Positions 21,294 to 33,036 of a stretch of DNA of 64,000 nucleotides are shown one piece after another. Numbering within the stretch: position 1 is the stretch's first letter; each line of letters starts with the position of its first letter. The position numbers were made by a program, and so were the translations under genes. The notes under the pieces were generated by a model that saw only the letters and a list, made by a program, of their open reading frames with translations, was not told where the DNA came from and made no database searches. The stretch spans positions 38,770,565 to 38,834,564 of the forward strand of contig NC_012879.2 in the NCBI RefSeq assembly GCF_000003195.3, read 5' to 3'. The stretch is from Sorghum bicolor. Lineage: Eukaryota; Streptophyta; Magnoliopsida; Poales; Poaceae.

Positions 21294-24200
21294 ATGACAC
21301 GTCATTGGATGTACAATGCCGATCGCCGCTCCAAAGAATTCATTGATGGTGTGCATAATTTCTTAAGAGTGGCCGACGAAAACAAGCGGGATGGATTCAT
21401 ATGTTGCCCATGTGCCTTGTGTCAGAATTTTAAAGAATATTCTAGCTCTAGAAATATTCACTCATATTTGTTGAAGTCGGGTTTTATGCCAAACTATATT
21501 TGTTGGACCAAGCATGGAGAAAACGGGATATGATGGAAGAAGGTGAAGAAGAACAGTTGGAGCCTGACGACATTATTGCTCAATACGATGACTTCGGTGA
21601 TACAGCAATGGGAGAAGCTGAAGATGAGGCAGATGCAGAAGGCGCACCTGTTGAAGATGATGCTCTTGGTGATGTCATTCGTGAGGCACAAAAAGATTGC
21701 GAAAGTGAAAAAGAGAAGACAAAGTTTGACCACATGTTAGAAGATCACAAGAAATTATTATACCCATCTGCCCAGGATGGGCAAAAAAAACTGGGTACAA
21801 CACTAGAACTGTTAAAATGGAAGGCACAGAATGGTGTATCCGATAAGGCATTTGGGCAATTACTGAAGATCCAAAAAAAATGCTGTCAAAGCCTAATGAA
21901 CTGCCCACTACTACGTACGAAGCAAAACAGATCGTCTGTCCTTTGGGATTAAAAATCAAGAAGATACATGCATGTCCTAACGACTGCATCCTATACCGTG
22001 GCAAGGACTACGAGAATTTAGATGAATGCCCCGTATGTAAAGCATCACGGTATAAGATCAGGCGAGATGACCCTCGCGATGTTGAGGGGGAAGAACGTCC
22101 CAGAAAAAAAATCCCTGCAAAGGTTATGTGGTATGCTCCTATAATACCACGTCTGAAATGTCTTTTTAGAAATAAGGACCATGCAAAATTGTTGCGGTGG
22201 CACAAAGAAGACCGTAAAGTAGACAACATGTTGAGAGACCCTGCTGATGGGTCCCAGTGGAGAGCAATAGACAGGGAATTTCTAGAGTTTGCAAAAGACG
22301 CAAGAAACTTAAGGTTCGCTTTAAGTACGGATGGTATGAATCCTTTTGGTGAGCAAAGCAGTAGTCATAGCACTTGGCCTGTTACACTATGTATCTACAA
22401 CCTTCCTCCATGGTTATGCATGAAGCGAAAGTTCATTATGATGCCGGTGCTCATCCAAGGCCCGAAGCAACCGGGCAATGACATTGATGTCTATCTAAGG
22501 CCATTAATTGAAGAACTCCTTCTTTTATGGAGTGAAACAGGTGTTCGTGTGTGAGATGAGTACAAACAGGAACACTTCGACCTACGAGCACTGTTGTTTG
22601 TGACAATCAATGATTGGCCTGCTCTAAGTAATCTTTCAGGACGGACAAACAAGGGATATAATGCATGCACACATTGTTTTGATGACCTTGATAGTATATA
22701 TTTGAAAAAATGCAGAAAGGTCGTGTACCTTGGGTATCGTCGATTTCTTTCTATGAATCACCCAGTTAGAAAGAAAGGAAAGCATTTTAAAGGTAAGGCA
22801 GACCACCGATGCAAGCCTCGCAATAGAACTGGAGAAGATGTATTTGAGATGGTTAAGGATGTGAAAGTAGTTTTTGGTAAGGGACAAGGCAGCCAACCAG
22901 TTCCAAAAGATGCAGCGGGTCATGCACCCATGTGGAAGAAGAAGTCAATATTTTGGGAGCTACCCTATTGGCAAGTCCTAGAGGTCCGGAATGCGATCGA
23001 CGTCATGCACCTAACAAAGAATCTTTGTGTGAACCTTCTAGGATTCATGGGTGTATATGGTAAGCCTAAGGATTCACTTGAAGCACGACAAGACTTGCAA
23101 CGCATGGAAGAACGAGACAACCTGCATCCAGAGAAGACAGATGATGGACGCCAATATTTAAGACCTGCTAGCTACACTCTTAGCAATGAAGAGAAATAAA
23201 TCATATTTGAATGCTTAAGCAGCATCAAGGTCCCATCTGGATTCTCCTCTAATATAAAAGGTATAATTAATGTGCCTGAGAAGAAATTTCTGAACTTAAA
23301 GTCGCATGACTGCCATGTGCTTATGACGCAATTGCTTCCAGTTGCATTAAGAGGAATTCTACCTCCGCATGTACGTCTGGCCACCGTAAAGCTATGTGCA
23401 TTCCTCAATACAATTTCTCAGAAGGCAATCAATCCACTAGAACTAGCTGCTCTACAGAATGATGTGGTTCAATGTCTTGTCAGCTTTGAGTTAGTGTTCC
23501 CACCATCCTTCTTTGATATCATGACACACCTCCTAGTTCATCTGGTCAAGGAGATCAATATTCTGGGTCCTGTGTTCCTACATAATATGTTTCCCTTTGA
23601 GAGGTTTATGGGAGTTCTGAAGAAATATGTTCACCAACGTGCTCGGCCAGAAGGAAGCATCGCCGAGGGCTATGGGACAGAGGAGGTCATTGAGTTCTGT
23701 GTTGAATTCATTCCTGAACTTGACCCAATTGGTGTTCCTGAATCGCGCCACGAGGGGAGACTGAGTGGAAAGGGAACACTAGGAAAGAAAACATACATCG
23801 GTATGGGGGACGATTCTTTCAATAAAGCACACTACACAGTTCTTCAAAACTCATCCGTGGTGGAGCCGTATGTCATGAAACACAAGGACTTCCTACGATC
23901 GCAATTCCCAGAGAAGAATGAAGGTTGGCTTATGCGTCAGCACATAGACACTTTCAGTGATTGGTTACGAAAAGAATGTCAGGGTAATGACCAGATTGAT
24001 GAGCAACTGTATTTGTTGGCTAGGCAACCATCATGGCACATCCTCACGTACAAAGGGTACGAGATAAATGGAAATACATTTTACACCCTAGGCCAAGATA
24101 AAAGAAGCACGAACCAAAATAGTGGAGTTCGCGTAGACGCCATAGACCCGAATGGAAACAGACAAACATATTATGGTCGTATAGAGGAGATTTGGGAACT

Positions 24201-24650
24201 AGACTACGCACCTAATTTTAAAATCCCTTTCTTCCGGTGCCAATGGGTGAAGGTTACCGGAGGCGGGGTGACAGTTGACAAAGACTATGGAATGACAATA
24301 GTGGACCTCAACAATGTTGGTTACAAAGATGAACCATTCGTCCTTGCTGCTGATGTGAATCAGGTGTTCTATGTGAAAGACATGTCTACAAAACAGAAGA
24401 GAGAGAAAAATGACAACAAATCAACAAACGAGCCAAAACGCCATATAGTTCTCTCAGGGGAAAAAACATTGTGGGAATTGAGGACAAATCAAATATTTCA
24501 GAAGATTATGAAAGGGATGACCGAATCACGCCTTTCAATGTGACCAAAGATCCGAGCATACTGATAAATGCTGAGGACACTCCATGGTTACGTCAAGATC
24601 ATGACCAAGGAACATACGTCAAAAAGAAGATCACTATTGTGCCCGCCTAA
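21294..24650 (+). pseudogene. CACTA element 2 TNP2-type transposase, multiply broken
   Basis: Starts at ATG 21294, right after the acceptor, and ends ITIVPA-stop at 24650. The domain order is the same as in element 1: transposase-associated domain (HWMYNADRRSKEFIDGV), acidic linker, tnp2 core (RLKCLFRNKDHAKLLRWHK; DVMHLTKNLCVNLLGFMG), DUF4218-like (FERFMGVLKKYVHQRARPEG) and DUF4216-like (YKGYEINGNTFYTLGQDKRS). Defects against element 1: frameshift at about 21528, one A missing in an A-run near 21880, TGG to TGA at 22552-22554, GAA to TAA at 23197-23199, and a one-base deletion near 24460. Between the breaks the protein is well conserved, so loss is fairly recent. It fills the region missing from element 1's assembly gap. 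Confidence 0.88.
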
Positions 24651-24779
24651 TAAATAGATTGCAATATAGTATGTGTATGTGACAATTGTAACTTAAGATG
24701 TTTATATTAGTTTTTCTTATTTTATATCATCTCAAATAATGAAATGACATTTAAGTTTGCTATTATAAGAGATGTGTCA

Positions 24780-25560
24780 ATTATTTGTCAAATGCAAAAA
24801 TAGTCAAACTTGGTCAAATGACCCATTTGATGACTTGAAATGAAAAAAATTTGAATACAAAGTTGTTAGAGATCATCAAGATCTACATTTGATATATTGT
24901 CCATTTTTCCATTTGGATAAATTTGAGCCAATCCTAAGCACATTTGTTCAAAATCCAAGACGGGTATTGGTCAAACTTGGTCAAATGACAAACTAAATTA
25001 CTTAAAATGAAAAAATTTTGAATACCAATTTGTTAGATATCATCAAGATCTAAACTTTTTATATAGACAACTTTTCTATTTGAGAAAGTTTAAGTTCACA
25101 ATACCCACCAATTCTTGAATCTCACACAAACTATATGAAACTACATGTGTCAATTGTGGATTTTGAACTACACCTTCGCAACACTTTGTCAAATGCAAAA
25201 ATGGTCTATATATTAAATGTAGATTTTGATGAGTGGAACAATATTGATATTCATGACTTTTCCGTTCGAGACCATCTAGGGTTCTGAAAACCGATGCGTG
25301 GCTATGAATTCTATCGAAATTCAAAATTGAGTGGTTCAAACTTTTCCAAAAGAAAAGTTGACCATTAGACAAAATGTAGAACTTGATGAGTGCAACAAAC
25401 TTTGTATTCATTACTTTTCCATTTAGGACCATATAGGGTTCGGTCAAAGTGTGTGTTTCTAAAAACCAATGCTTTGACTTTGGTCAAACTTGGTCAAATG
25501 ACCCGTTTGATGACTTGAAATGAAAAAAATTTGAATACAAAGTTGTTAGAGATAATCTGA
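24780..25560. repeat. Non-coding repeat block of CACTA element 2, shared with element 1
   Basis: Variants of GTCAAACTTGGTCAAATGAC, GAAATGAAAAAATTTGAATAC and AACTTGATGAGTGCAACAAAC. Parts such as CATCTAGGGTTC and TCATGACTTTTCC match 10629-11740 of element 1 in the same position relative to tnp2. The motif TTGGTCAAATGACCC recurs at both edges (about 24810 and 25487). Probably a transcription end region or structural spacer. Confidence 0.7.
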
Positions 25561-25985
25561 TGTAAAGGTGAATATTGTTGTAAGTATAAATAAATAAGAA
25601 ATAGAGAAAAATTTTAAAAAAATAATTCGATGTAATGGTGAATATCACGTATATCATGATTTTGGAGATAAATGATGATAAATAAACAAAATTTACGTTT
25701 AAATATTGCACAAACAAATTTTTCTATCAAAAACATCTGCTTTAAGATATTAAAATTAAATAATACATTTTTGCATTAACAAAATACTAATTATTTTTCA
25801 TATTTAAATTTGTTAATATAAGTGATGAAAAGATTTTATGTTTTCAAATTTATTATGTAACCAATTAGACAAAAAGAAATAGAACTATTATTTTTTAACA
25901 AATTAATACCTATTATTCTATTTACTATGCAGTTAACAACATTAATCTAATTATTGTATGCATAAATAAATAAGAAACTAAAAAA
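25561..25985. other. AT-rich spacer of CACTA element 2
   Basis: Very AT-rich; no gene recognised. A short direct repeat (AATTTTAAAAAAATAATTCG / TGTAATGGTGAATAT) lies near 25555-25650. Equivalent in position to 10250-10628 of element 1. Confidence 0.6.
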
Positions 25986-25987
25986 TG

Positions 25988-26440
25988 CATTTAGCCCCGG
26001 TTCCTGGCTAGAACCGGGACTAAAGGTTGCCTTTAGTCCCGGTTCTAGCTAGAAACCGGGACTAAAGGTCCCCCCGTATATTTAAGCGCGTCGTCTTCTT
26101 CCTCAGATCGATGTTGCCCTAACTTCCTCTGCCGCGCGCCGCTCCTCCCTGCCGTCGCCTCACACTCATCCAGGAGCCGCCGCCGCCACCGCAGCCGAGG
26201 ATCGCCCCCACCGCCGCCGCCACCGAGCCGAGGAGCCGAGTGCCTTCTTCTCCGGCGCCGAGCGCCCTTCTTCTCCGTACACCGCCGAGAGCACTTTTTC
26301 TCCACCGCGCTGCCGAGAGCTTCTTCTCCGGCGACCGTACGCCGCGCGTGTTTCTTCTCCGTACACCGCGCGCGCGAGCTTCTTCTCCCTCGGCCGCCAC
26401 CGTACGAAGATGATCTCTCGGCCGACACTTTTGCATTGTG
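25988..26440 (+). promoter_or_regulatory. Internal promoter and GC-rich leader of CACTA element 2 gene B
   Basis: Four copies of the subterminal motif (TTTAGCCCCGG, CCGGGACTAAAGG, CTTTAGTCCCGG, CCGGGACTAAAGG; 25990-26068) form two inverted pairs centred on CTAGC. A TATA box follows, GTATATTTAAGCG (26076-26088). After it comes a GC-rich leader (26090-26410) with CTTCTTCTCC and GCCGCC repeats. This reproduces the arrangement at the element's 5' end and at 9820-10250 of element 1. I infer a second transcription unit start here; there is no transcript evidence. Confidence 0.65.
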
Positions 26441-26479
26441 ATGTTTTTTTAGAAACTATATAGGTTGAGCAAATTGTTA

Positions 26480-27600
26480 TGAGAAACAGTTATGAGATGA
26501 GATGTGTTTAGATTTGGATGAGAAATTGTTATGAGAAACATATGTTTAGATTTGGATGAGAAATTGTTATGAGAATTTGTTATGAAATGAGATGTATAAT
26601 TTCTATTTTATAATTTATCTTTTGTATTATATAATTTATATGATATAATTTACCATGTGTTGTAATTAGTTAGTAGGGATAGGTTATGAGATGAGATGTA
26701 TAATTTCTATTTTATAATTTATCTTTTGTATTATATAATTTATATGATATAATTTATCATGTGTTGTAATTAGTTAGTAGGGATAGATATTGAGATGAGA
26801 CGTATAATTTCTATTTTATAATTTACCTTTTGTATTATATAGTTTATATGATATAATTTATCCAGTGTGGTAATTAGTTAGTAGGGATAGATATTGAGAT
26901 GAGATGTATAATTTCTATTTTATAATTTATCTTTTGTATTATATAATTTATACGATATAATTTATCATGTGTTGTAATTAGTTAGTAGGGATAGATATTG
27001 AGATGAGATGTATAATTTCTATTTTATAATTTATCTTTTGTATTATATAATTTATATGATATAATTTATCCTATGTTGTAATTAGTTAGTAGGGATAGAT
27101 ATTGAGATGAGATGTATAATTTCTATTTTATAATTTATATTTTGTATTATATAATTTATATGATATAATTTATCCTGTGTTATAATTAGTTAGTAGGGAT
27201 ATTGAGATGAGATGTATAATTTCTATTTTATAATTTATCTTTTGTATTATATAGTTTATGTGATATAATTTATCCAGTGTTGTAATTAATAAGTAGGGAT
27301 AGATATTGAGATGAGATGTATAATTTCTATTTTATAATTTATCTTTTGTATTATATAATTTATATGATATAATTTATCATGTGTTGTAATTAGTTAGTGT
27401 TGATAGATATTGAGATGAGATGTATAATTTCTATTTTATAATTTATCTTTTATATTATATAGTTTATATGATATAATTTATCATGTGTTGTAATTAGTTA
27501 GTGGGGATAGATATTGAGATGAGATGTATAATTTCTATTTTATAATTTATCTTTTGTATTATATAATTTATATGATATAATTTATCATGTGTTGTTGTAT
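26480..27600 (+). repeat. 104-bp tandem repeat, about ten copies, in the first intron of gene B
   Basis: The phrase GATGTATAATTTCTATTTTA starts at 26591, 26695, 26798, 26903, 27007, 27111, 27211, 27315, 27419 and 27523, that is a spacing of 100-105 bp, mostly 104. Copies differ by a few bases. The array lies between the leader of gene B and its ATG, so it is intronic in the inferred transcript. No coding potential. Confidence 0.92.
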
Positions 27601-27683
27601 CGAATATTGTCTAAGTTTAGTCTATCTAAATAATTTTTGTTGATCGCGTCAAAAACTTTTAACACTTGATTAAATTTGCAGAA

Positions 27684-30600
27684 ATGGCCAATCCGAATGA
27701 CAACATGGATGATGCAATGATGGACCTAATCAACAGTGGTGCCAATCCAGATCCCCAAGGCGAAGATGATGGGAGTCAGTACTTTGTCGATTATGAAGAA
27801 CTTGTGGGAGACAATCCTGATCAGGTCTATCTACTATCTAGTATATATGTATATATATGAAATTAAAATAAATGATATTTATACTAATATATTTATACTT
27901 GTTTGTGTAGCCCTCTAAATCGGCGACAACTTCTGAGAAGAGTAGAAAAGTGCGCGGCCCGAAGAAGCCGTTGGAGGGTCGGTACATTCTGTCGGAATTC
28001 GATGAGGGTACAGGACAAGTACTTGGAGCTAATTCTAAAAAATTTGTTGCGCACTGTGGCTACCTTGTAAAGGACAGGCTCCCAGTTAGTGCTCGTGAAT
28101 GGAGGCAATGGAAAGATAACCCTAATAGGAATTGATTTGTCAAGATATCCTTCAACATTTCACGCTCGATACACAGGATGAAGCTTTGAAGGAGAAGGTT
28201 AAAATCTGGGCTATGCTGAAGATGGCCAAACAATTTCAGGCTTGGAAGAAGACATTATACAAGGCTTTTGTTGCACAAGGCCGGACACCAGATTTTACCA
28301 ACAAGGCCTACGTCAAGTTGAGGCCTTTTTGGGATGAGTTCGTAGAGTTTAAGAACTCAGAAGAGGGTCAGGCACGGATGATCAAGAATCAAGAAAATGC
28401 TAAACAAAAGCAATACCACCATCACTTGGGTTCAGGTGGCTACAGGACTGCTATTCCTAAGTGGCAAAAGCTGAACAGGAGATTCTTGGGAGAGGGATCG
28501 AACCAGAATCAATGCACTGGCCCGAGCGCGCCAAGTATTGGTTCATTGGTCATGGGGGAACCATAGACCTAGAGACCGGAAAGATAGTGTACGGCGAAAA
28601 GCTCGAGAGAGTAGGACAGAGAATGGCCTATGCTAGAGGATTAGTTGAAAGCGGCACCTGGCAGCCAAATAGAGAAAAGGATGAGCTGACATACGCCCTG
28701 GAGACTGCTGAACACGGTGGGCGAACCAGAGGCTATGGGGAGATATCATGGGAGCATGGCTTCCCTAAAGATAGACCGACTTATAGAAGCCGCCAACGAA
28801 AGAAGGAAGAGGAAGCAGAGCGGTTGCATAGGTTGGAGGCAATGGTGATTGAGTCACGCGAAGCGGCTCGTGAAGCGATAGCGCGAGAGAAAGCGCTTGA
28901 AGAGAGAATGAACGAGGAGATCAAAAGACAAGTGCAGATTGCAGTAAGTTCTATACAAGGGCAAACTGCATCACAGCCTAGAGTCAACAGAGATGCCAAC
29001 TATTCAAGACGACGTGGGGCTGCACTTTCCGGTGGATGACATCACTGAGCCTCTAACAACATGTGAGCTGCACATTCCACAGGGGACTGCCACAGTCATG
29101 GTTGCTGTCGCTGTTGTAACTCCTGTCGACCCTACGAGGACACCAAGAATCCATGGGGCGATAATTCCACCTGTATATGCTAGTGTCTCCGTGGATAGAG
29201 TTATCAAAGGCTTCAGTAATGTGCAGCTTGAGATAGAAGGAGGTGATGGAGAGAAGACTCTAGAAGAAGCAGAGAAGACTTTTATTTGTTGGCGCAAGCG
29301 CTACATCATTATTCCTGGGGCATCACCTAGTAGTCTACCACCACCTCCTCATCATGAATCTAATCCTAGGTGCGGATGAAAATTGACTATACATTTGTTC
29401 ACTAAATTTATTTTGCATTCTCTTAGTTAGCGGTTTACTCATATACCTTTTATTTTCACAGGTGGTCACCGACATGTCATAGTGCTGCGGGTGATGACGA
29501 GGGAGTGCAAGACACGGCTGCATCGCCTCGGTCTCCAACGCCACCACTTAGGGCTCCAACACCGCCACCTCGGGCTCCAACACCGCCACCTCAGGCTCCA
29601 ACACCGCCACCTAGGGCTCCAACGCCACCTAGGGCTCCAACGCCGCCTCCTCGGGCTCCAACACCACCACCGGCCGCCCCATCGCCTCCACACGTGGCTC
29701 CAGCACGAAAGAAGAGGCCGGCCACAAAATCAAATGTGTCGGCTGCCCCGCCGCCAAAAAAGAAAGCCTCCGAAAAGAAACAAGCTATCATTCCTAAGAA
29801 GCTGTCCTATGAGAAGACTAATGCAGAACTAAATGCTTCAGTAAAATCAGATGTGGATAGTTTCTTCAAGAAACTTAAGACTGAAAGAGAAGCCAAGCGA
29901 AACCCTGAGAAGCCGTACCTCTTACTACGGCCAGAAGATCTACGACAAAGGGTTGAGGCTGAACAAAAAAAGAGGCGTGAAGCTCAGAAAGAATCATCAT
30001 CTTTATCGGACTATGATCACACTTTAAGAAAATCCATAGAAGAAGAGAAGAAGAAAGAGAAAAGAGCACGCAAGGGTGTAGCACAGCTCGGGGAACAATC
30101 AAAGCAATCAGTGCCCCCGCTAGTCATTGGAAATGAATATGGTTCAAACATTGACGTGCTAGACCAGCAGATACCGGTAGATTTAAAATTTGAAGAGCTT
30201 GAAAAATTTTTTGCGGAAATTGGTCTTAGCTTAGCCCAAATAATAGCGGGGGCACCAATTGAAAGTGCTCCACAAATTGATCATTGGCAGAAGGAATATA
30301 CATATGGCAAGAGTTTATACAACCCTGCGGCCCTCAGCAAGCTTGGAACGCAAATATACATGCTAAACAAATGGTACATGGAAGCGTGTGTCAGAAAAGC
30401 AGATGACTATATTTGTGTCCGAATTAGAAACTATCATTACTTCCGTGGTGATGATATTATTTATGTTCAATTTAATGAGCTACACCAACTATGCCACATG
30501 GACGCTCTTGACAAATCTCTAATGAGTTGCTTCTGTCTGTAAGTGATTCTTCCTTTCAATAATGTCTCTGTAACTTATCATGTATATATATAACTAATTA

Positions 30601-31534
30601 CAGAAACCCGCTATACATATGCAGAAACATGATGAGGGACCTCAGAGTTAGAAATGACAAGAAGATTGGATTTGTGGATCCAAATGTTGTATTCAAAGAC
30701 CACAAGACCCCGTATGTTTTATGGAGAACTCAAACGGAGAGAAATCTACGGAGGTTCTTGATCAACCAAAAAGATAAAAGGTATATACTCTTTCCCTACA
30801 ACTTTAAGTAAGTGTCGTTATCGTGTGTACATTCTATTTAACTAATTAATCAGATCAATATGAAGATATATACTAATTTTGCCTACATATGCACACAAAT
30901 GCAGCTTTCATTGGATACTAATTGTCATTGATCTCTCGCAATGTCAATTGGTAATCTATGACTCATTGAGAAAACCACAGGATGATTACCAAGAAATGAT
31001 AGATATTATCCAAGGGTAACTCCGATCTCTATATATTAAATTCTGCTCTTTTAACTTGGTAATGGATAATTAATAATGATCGTTTTGTTGCTAGGGTTTG
31101 GGCTGGGTTCGTGCAGAAACACCGTCCAGAGTTGAATGCAGCACTTTCAAAGCCCATCTTACTTCAGTGGGTTCTACGGCAGACACCGGGCAACAATTTG
31201 TGTGGCTACTATGTGTGCGAGTTTATGACGGTGTATGCCAAAAGAACTAATCTTGAGCACCTAAAAGTATGTAACATGTATATATAATAAGTATATTTCA
31301 TTTATTTGTTGCTATTTAATAAATCCTATTGATACCTCTAACTTTTTTCTTTAATGTCTATTAAAGGAGATGTGGCTGAAGGAGCAGGTATTGGATGCGG
31401 TGCGCCTAAAAGGAATTCAGGAGACAATCGCAGGATTTCTTAATGACCAAGTCCTGGATTCCGGCGGCGAGTGCTACTTCAACCCTCAGGAGCAGATGAA
31501 ACCAAATAACGATGATCATTTGTACGATGCTTGA
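27684..31534 (+). pseudogene. CACTA element 2 second gene: Transposase_24-like, proline-rich and Ulp1-like protease fusion
   Basis: The first coding exon runs 27684-27824 (acidic, MANPNDNMDDAMMDLINSG), ending at a CAG|GTC donor. The second starts at 27911 (KPLEGRYILSEFDEGTGQ). A Transposase_24 (PF03004-like) region follows: KVKIWAMLKMAKQFQAWKK and TPDFTNKAYVKLRPFWDEF. A charged coiled-coil stretch (28780-28960) leads to IEGGDGEKTLEEAEKTFIC, then (APTPPPR)n (29520-29690), a lysine-rich linker, and a C-terminal protease in short exons: NFHWILIVIDLSQCQLVIYD (His and Asp), RQTPGNNLCGYYVCEFM (Gln and Cys), ending NNDDHLYDA at 31534. Frames break near 28127, 28460 and 29000, so it is a pseudogene. 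The Ulp1 signature has Leu where most family members have Asp before the catalytic Cys. In En/Spm systems the DNA-binding TNPA partner regulates transposition; the Transposase_24 part is the likely counterpart. Confidence 0.8.
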
Positions 31535-31999
31535 GTGGTGGAGAAAAATTGTGTTGTAAATACTTTGTCCGTGAAGCATATGTGTAAATATTTTATTATG
31601 GACCTATAGATATAATTATTTATATATATATAGTGTTTTATAGTATATTTATATGTAATCCTTTAAATTATATAAATTATAGGTGCGCGTTCCATAAACT
31701 ACCAGCAAACAATACGCATTCGAAAATAACAATAACATAATTGTAAACCCTAAATGGAAAACCAAATGAAAAGAAAAGGAAAAAAGAAAAAAGAAAAAAG
31801 TCTTTAGTCCCGGTTGGTAGCAACAACCGGGACTAAAAGTGGAGGCCAGGTGGCACACCCTGGCGCACCTTTTAGTCCCGGTTGCTGTTACCAACCGGGA
31901 CTAAAGGTGGGACATTTAGTCCCGAAACCTTAGCCCCGGTTCCGTAGCCGGGACTAAAGGCGCTTACGGCCCGGGGCTAAAGCCCTTCCCTGTACTAAG
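31535..31999 (+). repeat. 3' UTR and subterminal repeats of CACTA element 2
   Basis: 31535-31800 is AT-rich 3' sequence. From 31802 to 31985 there are about seven TTTAGTCCCGG / CCGGGACTAAA motifs in inverted pairs, ending GGGGCTAAAGCCCTTCCC. The terminal bases (TGTACTAAGC) deviate from the expected TAGTG. Confidence 0.8.
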
Positions 32000-32313
32000 C
32001 ACATAACAAGAGAAATTTACACATATTAACACCCTTGGCATATAAGACATTAAAAACTGCAAAATCCACTCACCACTAGAAACAAGATCTAGAACGCATT
32101 GAAAGAAAATTTATTGGAAAAATACTTGAACAAACTGTTGTAGAAAACGGACTTTGTCATGGATTTGATCAAATGAAGAAGTCAAAGTCCCCATATTAAA
32201 AGCTAAGCAATTGCTTCCTTGATGAATCCACAGACTGTCATGGTTCGAAGATAACCAATAGTTGACAGGACTCCTCAAAAAACTAATAGTTGATAGACTA
32301 TGCTCTCACTAGC
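32000..32313. other. Intergenic sequence between CACTA element 2 and the copia element
   Basis: No ORF, known repeat or promoter was recognised. It ends with the CTAGC that forms the copia target duplication. Confidence 0.5.
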
Positions 32314-32594
32314 TGTTACGAGTGGAATGCAAAAGTACGAGAACAGAGAGAAAGTGATTGAACTCGGTGTGTTTTTTTATTCATTGATCATGGTATTTAT
32401 ACAAGTCGAGGGGGAGGGGAAACTTTCCCCCCAAGTAATCTCAAAGCCAACGATGAGTCGTGGGGGATATCACGGAGGTGGAACCGGTCTTCACGGGCAC
32501 ATACGAAGTCAAGGAGGGAAGTCTTGGTCTTCGAGCGATCTCCCATGAGAGAATCCGAGAAGATGAGATCACCCCGGATAAAATATCCGTAACA
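32314..32594 (-). repeat. 3' LTR of the copia element
   Basis: Minus-strand TGTTACGG...CGTAACA ends. It contains CAAGACTTCCCTCCTTGAC and the conserved run TCCCCTCCCCCTCGACTTG that is also in the other LTR. It lies next to the polypurine tract on its internal side. Confidence 0.88.
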
Positions 32595-32792
32595 CTCCCC
32601 CTTGATCGAATCACTTGTTGAGATCAATGAATCGTATTGTTCCTCTAAAAATTCCTGTAGGATAGAAACAAGGGAAAAATACGTGTGTATATGTGCTATA
32701 GTAAAACTCCTTAAAACCACTTGGGAAAAGAAGGAGAAAGTTATAGCACTTAATGATTGCCTCATTGTAAACTAATATGAGAAAACCTTTAC

Positions 32793-32905
32793 AGGAGAAA
32801 ACTCATGTTGTTGTTTAGAGGACAATATGTGTCTTGGATATTTTAAAGGAGAAAACTCATGTTGTAGTTTAGAGGACAATATGTGTCTTTGATATTTCTT
32901 TAAAA
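32793..32905. repeat. Direct duplication of about 60 bp in the copia 3' internal region
   Basis: GGAGAAAACTCATGTTG(T/A)(A/T)G followed by GTTTAGAGGACAATATGTGT occurs twice, at about 32793 and 32848, separated by about 55 bp. Short A-rich GGAGAAAAC phrases continue across 32930-33005. Confidence 0.7.
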
Positions 32906-33036
32906 ACCCCTATGGGGAAAACAAGGAATATGACACTCTTGTGTTAATCTCATTAAAAACTCCTTATGAGAAATCTTATGAGGAAAAACTCATAGAGAGA
33001 AAAGAGTATAATATGATGGTGTAAATAGGCCAATGT

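Larger units (their letters stand above)
20073..31999 (+). mobile_element. CACTA (En/Spm-type) DNA transposon, element 2
   Basis: The 5' end is CACTACTAGACAACAGGCC at 20073, preceded by TAA. The 3' end reads GCCCTTCCCTGTACTAAGC near 31999, where ...TAGTG is expected, so the last bases have mutated. Both ends hold arrays of TTTAGTCCCGGTT. At 11.9 kb it encodes, in order, TNP2 (21294-24650) and, from an internal promoter, a Transposase_24/proline-rich/Ulp1 gene (27684-31534). Both genes carry several stops and frameshifts, so the element is not autonomous. Protein similarity to element 1 is high (about 85-90% by eye in tnp2), but the subterminal motifs differ (GTCCC versus GCACC). Confidence 0.88.

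Noticed and set aside
26480..27600. CRISPR-like regular repeat
   Set aside because: Plant transposon intron; 104-bp units directly adjoining with no spacers; no cas genes.
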